From positions 1-64,000 of the forward strand of contig JAVYIG010005364.1 of assembly GCA_035222895.1 (NCBI GenBank): a stretch of DNA of 64,000 bases. Direction: 5' to 3'. How positions within the stretch are numbered: the first letter of the stretch is position 1; each line of letters opens with the position of its first letter. A program made the translations under genes and the position numbers. Under the pieces are notes generated by a model. It saw nothing but the letters and a program-made list of their open reading frames with translations. It had not been told where the DNA came from and ran no database searches. Below, piece by piece: positions 11,001-23,000 of the stretch. Source of the DNA: Strongylocentrotus droebachiensis. Taxonomy: Eukaryota; Echinodermata; Echinoidea; Camarodonta; Strongylocentrotidae.

Positions 11001-14000
11001 TTTGCGTACTAATACTAAAAGCGCTTAAAGAGGAGAGCAAAACCAACATATACAATTAAAGTGCGTTGCACTGTGTAGATAGTACTTCTATTTTCAGTGA
11101 AAGTGTGTTGCACTGTGTAGATAGTACTACTATCTACACAGTGCAACAAACTTTTCTTCTCCCATCAATGATGGGCGAACTATCTTTTATCACTTACTTT
11201 TGAATTTTACTGTTGACTAATCGTAGAGCAAGATTCTCAGTATGTGGAATATAATAGTACTTATACATGTAACTCCAGGCTCTTTGATATCTTCACATTA
11301 TCTTTGTCCTTGTACCGTCCCAGAATTCCTTGAAAGGTGACGATGGTGTCTTCCTGTTTGCTCCGCATACCAACCAGGTGAAATGCCTTCGATTCTCACC
11401 CAGCGATCCTAACAAGCTCTTCTCTGTTTCATATGATGGAACAGTTCGATGTGGCGACTTCGCCAAAGCTGTTTTTGACGAGGTATGAATTGTTAACCCA
11501 CAGCAGCTTACTGTTACTTTTTAGTGATACAGTCAAACCTGTACAGAGTGAGTCAGAAAAAATGTCCCAGTCTGTAAAAGTTGTATTGTTTGAAGTATGA
11601 ATATTTAATCATGGGTTTCATGATATGTTTAATGTTCAGTCATGCATGCAGAGATTCGAAATGGTACCACTACCTAAATGTACTGGGAGGATAACTCTAT
11701 ATCAAGACATATCATGAAACCCATGAGCGATGATTAAATATTCATACTTTAAACAATACAACTTTTAAAAAGTGGGACATTTTTTCTGACTCACTCTGTA
11801 TATAAAGATCGCTCAAGAAAGACAAGAAAAGTGATCTTCATAGGCCTGTGGTCTCTATGTACAGGTTTCTTTAGCACATATTTCAATGTTATGTCATACA
11901 AAAAATGTGGGGTTTATGCAGGTGGTCTTTCTATACAGATTGTCGCTAAAGCAGGCCTGACTGTATATTGCTTTTATCTTTTCTTCCAGAATACTCTGAA
12001 TTACGAATGTTACATGGCTATACATGTGCATCTACTGATTTTAGATTTTGTTTGTTTTCCTTCTTCTTGTTTTGTTCTTATTCTGTAATTTATTTGACAT
12101 TATTGTATTGTATTTAATACTTCAGGGACTACACCTTACAGCTTTTTAGCAAACTTTGTAGTACCAGTAGTTTCAAAGTTTCTTGATTCACGTATGGGTA
12201 CAGACTTTGTATATCTTGCAAGTTTGTCATTGTTCTTTTTACGATTGAGAAAAAGAATGAATTCATCCATTGTCTGAATGCTTAAGAGGAAAAACACTGA
12301 GAGTAATTCACCACCGTATTTTCATCGCAAAATTTACTTTGAAAAAAAAACAGGAGTCAAACAATAGGTAGTCCTAAATTAAAGAATGCTAATATCTATT
12401 CCTGGAGAATGAATTGTGGCATGAACATTCACCTCTTGTAAAAGTAAATTATATGTAAAAAGTGAAATTCGAGCCATCTTTCTAACCGGCCATAGCCAGT
12501 TTTAGTAAGTACAATTTGATGAATAAATAGATAAATAAATAGATAAATAAATAGATAAAAAGCAAAAAAAATACATAAATGGATAAATAAATGAATAAAG
12601 GAAGAACTATATGGAAAACTTAAATAAATAAATAAAAGAACTAAGTAACGTTTAAACTGACCAACTAAATGGATAAATATATAAATACGTAAGTACTGTA
12701 ACGAACCAGTTGGCCACAATTTAAGTTATCTTGCAGAAAACGTAGAGGGCGCATTAAGCTTTTGGGGCGTAAGGGCTCAGAGCGCGATTATGGACGCACC
12801 ATGCGTAAAGCAGCTCTCAGAGCGTCTCAGAGGCTATAAATAAGGTGTTGCACAGTGATTTCGTCACTTCGACACTGGCTCTCGTCTTAGTCAGATAGCG
12901 AACTCTCCGCTTTGCTCCAACTCATTAGTGAGCTAAATACAGGAAAAGGACTGGAAGCGAGAAATAGAGTTCCTACAAAAGGCAATCCCTGCCTTAACTA
13001 CTTGTTGAGATTAATACAGGTAATCGGTGTCGGTGTTAAGTATGATAACATGTTGGAGATGTTGACTTATGTTTGTATTATTAAAGTATACAGTTAAACA
13101 ATCCATCGTCTCATAACGTGTAATTACTTGAGTCTCCATAGACTGACGTAATGTAACCCTCCCATAGAGAATACACGTCCAGCTATCCAACACACCTCTC
13201 ATCTCCACACCCATATACTTTGGGAAAACGGAGCCACGTCCGGGCCTCTAAACTACAAGCCAAATAGAAACCGCTCGCATTATTCAGGATGGCAAATTCT
13301 TCGTCAGATTACGGTGATAGAGGCAAGGGACAGGCCAGCCTTCCAGCATCCAGGACCTGTTCTAAGATGGAGGGCCGCAACAGTACATTAAAAAAATAGA
13401 TAAATAAACAAACAAATAAACTAACAAACAAAAGTAAATAAACTTAACAAATTCACTCTTTGATTTCTATTCTTCCTCTATCAGGTATATAGAGCTGATG
13501 AAGATGAATTCATCTGGACCAGCTACTTTGATTTCATGTCAGCAGATGGTTGCTCTCTCCTTGTCACACAGAATTACAGGACTGGAAACGTAGTTGTGGT
13601 GGACACTCGATCGAGGTAAATAATAATATACAGTAGGCTTGCGGGTGCACCATGTGAGAGAGAGAGAGAGAGGATTGAGGAGTCCTGAAAAGGACTCTGA
13701 CTCAGTAATCTTTCTTGGGGGTGTGTAGTCCTGAAAAGGACTGGCTGTTTGTCAGGACTACACACCCCCAAGAAAGATTACCGAGTCAGAGTCTTTTTAA
13801 GGATTCCTCAATCCTCTCTCTCTCTCTCTCACATGGTGCACCCGCAAGCCTACTGTATATCTACATCACCATGCAAGCCGACACTTACAAGCAGTAAATA
13901 ATAATGTTATTGCATCAATAATAGTAATAATGATAATGATACTACAGCATTTATTATGCGCCATCGATCTAGTAAACTATTCTGAGGCACAGAGGGAGAT

Positions 14001-17000
14001 TATTACCCTGGCCTTAGCATGGCTACCATTACGATGCTCTAGCATGTCAAGGAATTAATTCCTGCCAGGTGACCGTTAACATCACCTGGGTCGGGTGTGG
14101 CATATGTAGATGAATGTCTTGCCTAGTGATGTAGCCGAACCGCTGAACCGAACGATGTGAATAATAATGGTATCGATAATAGTAATAACGATGAGACTAT
14201 TAGGTTCTTGTATTGCACTCATGTCTGGCACATTACCACCCCAAGGCCCATTTCATGAAATTTGTTATCAATAACAAACTATGCTAAACTTCCCTGACAT
14301 CAAGTAAGCCTGGCTGGAATGCTCCCCAGGGAGTGGAGATTGTGCACACAGTGTGTGCGGGCAAGCACTGAATCCAATGACTGGGGTAATAGTATACATG
14401 TATTTGTAAAGCGCTTAGAGACATTTGTAAAGCGCTATATAAAAACTAAATATATAGTATTATAAACCTCACTTAAGAAATCCAGCCATCTGATTGGTCG
14501 AAATTGCATTCATAAACTTAAACTATTTCTGTAAAATTCCCAGTAACCATGGTTAAAACAGTTCTAAACTCCCAGTAACCATGGTTACCGGGAAAATAGT
14601 TCAGTCTCCATGGTTACCCCATAGGTTTACATGTCAAAAAATGGTTTGAGCTATCGAGGATACCGTACGTGTGCAAAGAATTGGTCGCTATATTTTACCA
14701 ATTTTGTAATACAACTAGCAGCGAATCCGTGCTAACTCGCCTCGTTGTACATTTTAGACGATATGGCTGATATTTGTTCACATTCTTTCGTCCTGGCCGT
14801 TAATTAGCAGACTACTGGTATCTCTCGATCGATAAATCATGTCGGGATATCTCGCTGGGGCGAGATGTCCCGTGGGGCGAGTTAGCCCGACTCCCTAATA
14901 GCTGCCAGCGCAGACGACCGACTGTACTAGGCCAAAATGGCTGAATTAGAAACGCTCCCAAGATTTCAGCTTCTTGATGATGATCAAATGAGAGACTTGA
15001 TTGATTCTGCTGACAGCAAGAACACGAAAAATTCTGTTAAATGCTCCATGAAAATATTCGAAGACTTCCTGCAAGTTATCAAGACAGACCTCGATAGCGT
15101 AAACAAGCTTTCAAATTCGGACCTGGACAATGTACTGCAAAAGTTTTACGCTGGTTGTAGACGGAAGAACAGAAGTTATTACATGAATAAGTCAATGTTA
15201 GCTATTAGATTCGGACTTCAGTGTCATTTCCTCAACTGTAATAAGATAGATATCATCAAGCATGAAGATTTTTCCAACTCGACGAGAGTTTTTAAGTGTT
15301 TTTCAGCAATGCTTAAACAGAAAGGAAAGGGAGTTGTAACTCACAAACCAGCTATCTCAGCAGAAGACATGGACAAAATCCAAGGTTCGCTTGATTTGGA
15401 TGATCCTGTGGGTCTTCAGGACAAGGTATTTATGGACGTAATGTTGTACTTTTGCAATCGGGGTAGAGAGAATTTGCGTGAAATGACACTTGACAGCTTT
15501 GACATTTGTGATGAAGGGGGAAAATGCTCCATAACTCTGAAAGATACACTCACAAAAAACAACCGTGCAGATAAACTAGAGAAAAGCCAAGGTGGTGTCA
15601 TGATTCCAACTAATGGTCCACGATATGTCCTGTTGCCTCCTTCTTACGCTACAAAGATAAATTGAATCCACGATGTAAGAGTTTTTGGCAGAGACCGGCA
15701 AATGCACAGGCCAAGCGTGAGTTGAAATCCAATCCATCTTCTGATCAATGGTACTGTAATGCACCCCTAGGGAAAAACAGCATCGGAGACAAAATGAAAA
15801 CAATTTCATCTCGTGCAGGTACCAAGGCTTACACCAACCATTGCCTAAGGGCAACCAGCATCAGTACCCTACAAAATGCTGGGTTCAGAGACAGAGAAAT
15901 CATGAGTGTCTCCGGACACAAGGCGGAGACCAGTCTCAAACACTATGCTATGACCAGCAGTACAGCCAAAGAAAACATGAGTCATGCTATCGCGGCAGCC
16001 GTTGATCCGAAATCAGTACCATCGTCATCAACATCTACTGGTGGTCAGCGTAGTGAAAGCCAGGAACTGCGGGAACTAAATGACATTTTCAATGAGATCA
16101 CAAATAACCCAGAGAACTTCCCATGCACATGCAACATCACTACAAAAAGCCATGCCCATGTTTATACTAGTCAGCAGGTGCAAGCCCCCACATATCATTT
16201 TAACAATTGTACTGTAAACATTTTTAACAAATAGAGTTATTTTCTACGGATTTCTACCAGTTGAGTTATTTTCTACAGAGTTCTACAAATAGAGTTATTT
16301 TCTACAGATTTCTACCAGTTGAGTTATTTTCTACAGAGTTCTACCAGTTGAGTTATTTTCTACGGAGTTCTACGGTTGAGTTATTTTCTACGGAGTTCTG
16401 AGTTCTACCTGAGTACCTGTTCTACCAGTTGATTGGTAAGTTGACTCTTCGGTATATAAAAGTATTAATGACTGCTTTGATATTCGAGAAATAGTTGTTT
16501 TTATACGCTCTCGGGAAGGTTACAATTGTGCTATTGCCCTCTGCACGAGCGTATAAAAACAACTATTTCTCTCAAAGCAGTCATTAATATATTAATGACT
16601 GCTTTGAGAGAAATAGTTGTTTTTATATGCTCAAGGGAAGGTTAGAATTGTGCTATTGCCCGAGGCGTGCCGAGGGCAATAGCCCAATTGTAACCTTCCC
16701 GAGAGCGTATAAAAACAACTGTTTCTCGAATATTAAAGCAGTCATTAATACTTTTATATGCCGAAAAAAAAGAGTCAACTTATGACACCACCTTGGCCTT
16801 TATCTAGTTTATCTGCACGGTTGTTTTTTATGAGTGTATCTTTGAGATTAGACTAAAAAATAAAAAATAAAAAATAAAAAAACTTTTGTCGAAGATTGGA
16901 TTCGATCTCTTGCGTACCAACGATGATGTGACTAAAATCACCGCCTTAGACCGCTCGGCCATCGCGTACTGATACCATATCTGGCAGTTTTCTCTGATGT

Positions 17001-20000
17001 ATACATTAAAATGGATTGAAAACGGCTTTGCGTGCTGGATGCTTCGCGGCAGCTCCATTAAACGGGCCCTTCTTTTACTTTTGCAATGCATTGGAACGAA
17101 CTTAGATTAAGATCTATCGGCAGATGTTGTTTATTTATTTTCGTCTTCATGTCAACAATACAAGATAAAATTGTCGGTAAGATCGATCGAGATTCAATTG
17201 TATTGAAATTACCGACCAATTCATCGCACATGTACGGTATCCTCAATCGCTCAGACCAGTTTTTAACATTTGAACCTATGGGTATTTCACCAAGACTGAA
17301 CTATTTTCCCGGTAACCATGATTACTGGGATTTTTGAACTATTTTTTAGAACTATTACATGGGTTTGGAATTTTACCGGGAATTTTACAGGAATAGTTAA
17401 AGTTTATGAATGCAATTTCGACCAATCAGATGGCTGGATTTCTTAAGTGAGGTATATAATTATCATTATTATTATTCAACAAATCAAATACCATTTTTGA
17501 AAATTGTTTCTTTTAGAAACAGAAAGGGTGGAGAGAATGTTTACAATGTACATTCAAGCAATGCCAGGACGGTCTCGGTCCACCCCACAATGCCGCACTA
17601 CTTCGTCACAGCTTCAACTGATCGGTAAGCCTCTATCTTTTCATATCATCATGATTGTTTCTTAAGCCTTATTCAGATATGACTCTACAAAACGGTAGTA
17701 TACAAATAATGAATGGTTGAGTTGAAAGATTAACATTCTATTCAACGAGGCGTCAGCCGAATTGAATAGAATTAATTTTAATCTTTCAACGAATGAAAAT
17801 ATTTGCACTATTGAATGACTGAAAAACATTCATTATTTGTTTTATACAACATCAAAGAAGATCTAATAGGATGTTAATCAACAAATTATGCTTTACTCCT
17901 TATATTAAAGATAAATTAAAAATGGAGTCGAGCCTTCTCGATTACATGCATTCAGATAGCCTTCGCGTCAGATACACACAGGGATACGCACACGGCAGAG
18001 AGGTACGCAGTCTGCATACAACAAAAAATGCACGCCCGTGCAATAGAACATCTATTGAATATCATGTGACCAACAATCCTCCAATCAAATGACAAGGATC
18101 CACGTATAGGTGTTGTATAATAGTATATTTAATGATGACGTAATGTATAATACGCTTTCCCTTTCTGTATCTTATAACTTAGAGCTCAGTGAATATAGTG
18201 TAGGACCATTGTTGCGCACACTTGCCATTTATTTATGCATTAAAAGCACTCAAGTCTTTACATTAATGATAAAAACCAGTTGTGGTCATGCGATTGCATT
18301 GTAAAAGAAACGTTGTGGAATCGATCAGAAAAGGTTTATCATCTAGCCTAAAAGTATTGGTGTGTACTGCAAGGTTCTGGAATCATCAAAATGATAAGAA
18401 ATTTGGCCCAGTCTTGGTAAAGTTACAAGCACTGTACACAGAAAGATGTATATGGGACTACGCGACATGTGCACTATATCTATCAGGTCCAGATAAATAT
18501 AATCATTTACCAAATATATCAATTAGTAGGCGGTTTCTTGGCAAAATTTGTATCATCACGTAGTCAAAATATTCTTTTACATGATTGATAACAAGAGCTA
18601 GCTTCCATTTCATTTTTTGAGAGGGGGGCGTTTCCAAAACTGATCTTTACCTTTAACAGGGGCATTCCAACTAGGCACTTTGTTGGTTTCATAAAGGCAG
18701 AAAAATTACAGAAATAGATTAGTGAATGTTTCCATCTTAAAATGTCCTTGCTTTAGGAACGATGCTGCAATCTTCTGTTTACTTAGGAACAGTGAAAACA
18801 GTAGACAAAGAAACACTATTTCGATCACATTTTTGCCTTACCGGTATCCATATTTTCTCCCTCCCACATTACGAAAAGCTCTTGTTAAAACTATACCCCA
18901 CCACTATAACACAGGAACCAATGTAAATCAGGTGGGGTATCACGACCCCACTTTCGTTTTTCTTGTTAAAACTGTGACAGAGCCACTAATACCCCGCCAT
19001 TATAACACAGGAACCAATGTAAATCAGGTGGGGTATCACGACCCCACTTTCGTTTCTCTTGTATCCATATCTTCTCCCTCCCAGTTAGGCACAGGTTATG
19101 TCAAATCCAGCGAATTGGAAAGTGCGATAAATTCATTATGAGTTTCAGAGCCGATAAAAGATAAACAACATATTATGATGGAGCCTACATAGATCTTTTG
19201 AAATCACGAAACCAGAAAATATTTTAGTAAAATCAGGAATTTGTATGTTTCTGTGTTCTTGTTGGTGTAAATCCCAGCATTTTGAAACTTCATGATCATC
19301 ATAGAAAAGTCAGGAGAAAGAGAGCCGGGTAATTCTTTATATTCATGGAATGCTGGAAACCCTGCGGATTGGTATATATTATCAGTTATTTTTTCTTGTA
19401 GAACTGCTGCATTGTGGGATATCCGCAGCATGAAGAGTAAGGGAGGCATTAAACCAATTGCTGAGATGCCTCATGGTAAATCCGTCAGCTCGGCATTCTT
19501 TTCACCGATCACTGGTTCAAAGATCCTTACAACATCTCTGGATGACAAAATCAGGTTAGAACAGAATGTAGCAGAATGTAGCAGAGAAAGTTAAGTTGTG
19601 AGCGTTGTTATTGTTATTATGCAAGTGTGGGTGACCATCAGAGAAAAAAATGTTCCCTGAAAAGCATGGCTCTTCAAGTACCTTCATATTCTAGATATGA
19701 CATGTAACGACTTAAAAATGTGGGCCTCATTTTAATTCCACATGTGTGTGCAGTCCCATATACATCTTTCTGTGTACATTGCTTGTTACTTTTACTAAGA
19801 CTGGTCCAAATTTCTAATCTTGATAATTCCAATTATACTGTGCCAACAGAAAGAGTTTGTGAGATCGACTCTTGTGTTATTCTAGCTAGCATTGCTACAG
19901 GTTTGACTCAGTCAGTAGAGCGTCCGCCTCACAACCGGAAGTTAGTGGGTTCGAACCCCGGCCTCGTCATACCAAAAGACGTTAAAAGACGGGAGTTGCT

Positions 20001-23000
20001 GCTACCTTGTTTGGCGTTCAACAATAAGGGATAGAGCAACGTCAATCTGGCGCTGCTCAGTGGCTGCCGGGCTCACAATCAATTGGGCAAAAAGTTTGGT
20101 TTAACTTAATATAATTTGGAGTGGACTTTAAAAGATTATTATTATTATTATTATTAAACGGCTGCCTGTACATCTGCTTTCCTCACGCTTGGTTCCTGTA
20201 GCTTATGCATATATTGTCCAATTTCTGTTCTCTGTTCATTCTTGCGATTTACTTTGATGAGTGCAAGATGCAAAAGCTTTAAAGACCGTCAATACTACTG
20301 GGCCAGAGGGGATTAGACCACACAGCGAGGTCACTGACAGGTGGCTATCTCATTAACTCAGCTCTCAACTAACATACCGGTAAGGAAAAGAGGATCATTG
20401 GGGACCAACAGGCACCGATTGGGGGAGTTTTCTATATACAGAGGGAGCAAGAAGCTACAAGTAGGACAGTGGGGCTTTAATATGTCTGTTTTCGTTCCTA
20501 TTCTTAACAAGAAAACTGTGAAATTTGTCTCTTTTCAGCATCTTTGACACTGAGAGTGCAAAGGATGGTAGGATGTCTGATGTGAAGAGAACTTTGTGGC
20601 AGAAGTAAGTTTCATGAAAGCTTTATTATCCCCTCGCCGAAAAGTCGGAGGGGATCTGGTGACGCTGCTGCCCGTCCTTTCGTAACAAATCTGGTTTCTT
20701 TTTTATTTTAATGAAATTTAGGTAAATGGTATCAATGGAAACACAGCCAAAGTTTGATTTCGGAGTACGTAGGTCAAAAGTGATAGCTCACTAAATATGT
20801 TAAAATACCTAATTATATATGCCAAAAATGTGGTTTTCATTTAATGACGTGAGTAATGTTGAATATAACGTTTTTGGTCAAAGGTCACAGCTCATTAAAT
20901 ATGCAAAAAAATTGCTTAATATAGGCCATTTGTAACCAGCAGGGGGATGCTACGCTTTGACTTGTTACTTTTATTAAAGTGAGAAGGTCGTCAGTTTCCA
21001 TGTGCAGAAGATCATAATTCAATGACACCAGTCTTGGTGGAAATCCTTTTAATGCCCACAGCAAATCCATAGGCCTAGGAAAAAATCCCCCTAGTCTCTT
21101 GGAGAGTCTTGGGGTGTTGCAAATATTAGGTAATGACTTTACCATTTGGGGGAAAAAGCTGGATGGATGGATGGATGGATGGGTGGGTGGGTGGATGGAT
21201 GGATGGATGTATAAATAGATGAATGAATCAATCAATCAACAAATGAATGAGTGCATAAATGAAAGAATGGATTGATGAATGGATGGATGAATGCATTATG
21301 CATGCATGAATTAATGAACTAATAATGCAGCAATGAACAAATGAATGAATGTATGAAAGAATGAATGAATGAATGAAAGAATAAATTAATGAATGGATGA
21401 GTGCATGAATGAATGAGTGTGTGAATGAATGAATGAAAAGATGAATGAGTGCATGAATGAATGAGTGCATGAATGAATGAGTGAATGAATGAATGAGTGC
21501 ATGAATGAATGACTGTGTGAATGAATGCATGGATGAATGAATGTATGAATGAATGAAAGAATAAATTAATGAATGGATGAGTACATTAATGAATGAGTGT
21601 GAATGAATGAAAGAATGAATGAATGCATGAATGAATGAATGTGTGAATGAATGAAAGACTGCATGAATGAATGAACGTGTGAATGAATGAAAGAATGAAT
21701 GAGTGCATGAATGAATGAGTGTGTGAATGGACGGATGAATGAATGAATGAGTGTGTGAATGAATGAATGAATGAATATGTGAATAAATGAATGAGTGCAT
21801 GAATGAATGAATGTGTGAATGAATGAAAGAATGGATGAGTGCATGAATGAATGAGTGTGTGAATGAATGAATAAGTGCATGAATGTGTGAATGAATGCAT
21901 GGATGAATGAATGTATGAAAGAATGAATGTATGAATAAATGAAAGAATAAATTAATGAATGAATGAGTGCATGAATGTGTGAATGAATGCATGGATGAAT
22001 GGATGGATGAATGAATGGATGGATGAATGAATGAAAGAAAAAAATTAATGAATGGACGAGTACATGAATGAATAAATGAATGAGTGCATGAATGAATGAA
22101 TGTGTGAATGAATGAAAGAATGAATGAGTGCATGAATGAATTAATTAATTACATAAAATGTGTAGGAACAATTGCATGAATTAACGTGTTAATTCATGCC
22201 CAAAAGATTTGATAGCTCGGTTAAGTAACAGCTGGATGAACGATCTTTTCATCTCAACTTTGTGTCTTCTAGTCATAACAACCGGACCGGTCGAGTGTTA
22301 ACAGGATTCCAAGCAGCCTGGCACCCCAGAAGAGAAGATGCTTATGTTGTAGGAAGCTTGTCGCAACCACGAAGGGTAAGAAAATCATTCTTTTACCCAT
22401 CAAAGTTTAAAAAGGACTGTTATAATTTTTACCAAAAAATCACCTTTCTTTCTCTCACTTTGCTTTGATTTCTTTACCTGCTGCTTTCTTTGAGTGCTGC
22501 AAAGTCAATATGCATTAATAGGTCAAACAGACAGTTTATCAATGGTGAAGAAAAAAAAAATTATAGCAAACTTTGATGTTATGTTTTTCAAAGAGTTGCC
22601 ACTTGATAAGGCTCGTTTAGATAAAACGTGATAAAACCACGAACATGACGGACAAGGAAAGAGGACAAAATATACAGTTCCTCATTCTGCCCTCAACAAT
22701 TGCTGCTATTATATAACAATATGTAGAACAGGTGTCACATGCATAATCACCTGTTCTACACATTTTTACATAATAGCAGTGAAGGGATGTTCCTTTGTCT
22801 ACCGCAGCAATTGTTGAGGGTAGAATGAGGAACTGTATATTTTGTCCTCTTTCTTTGTCCTTCATATTCATAGTGTAAACCGCCGCTAGATAAACACCTG
22901 TATTTGTAACATGTTAATGAATGGCAATGGATTAAAATGGTCCTATAGACGAATGCACTGATCTCTGAGTCATCAGATACAGAAATGTGAGGGGAAAAAA

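Larger units (their letters stand above)
14467..17452 (+). mobile_element. 3-kb element with ~75-bp inverted repeats carrying a tyrosine recombinase
   Basis: Both ends begin CCTCACTTAAGAAATCCAGC and stay inverted for about 75 bases with only two or three mismatches. Inside are a tyrosine recombinase gene broken by a frameshift, a tandem array (16240-16440), a ~340-bp palindrome (16440-16785) and a tRNA-like sequence (16887-16969). The target duplication is unclear (TA-rich flanks TATAAA and TATATA). It lies in the intron between copy A exons 13485 and 17517 and is missing from copy B. Confidence 0.8.

Noticed and set aside
21228-22133. A 301-residue His/Ser/Phe/Ile open frame on the minus strand
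   Set aside because: It is a translation of the GAAT tetranucleotide array, with the same periodic pattern in other frames and no start context or splice evidence.
21165-22141. CRISPR-like regular spacing
   Set aside because: Units are 4-bp repeats with short variants, without distinct spacers, in an animal genome.
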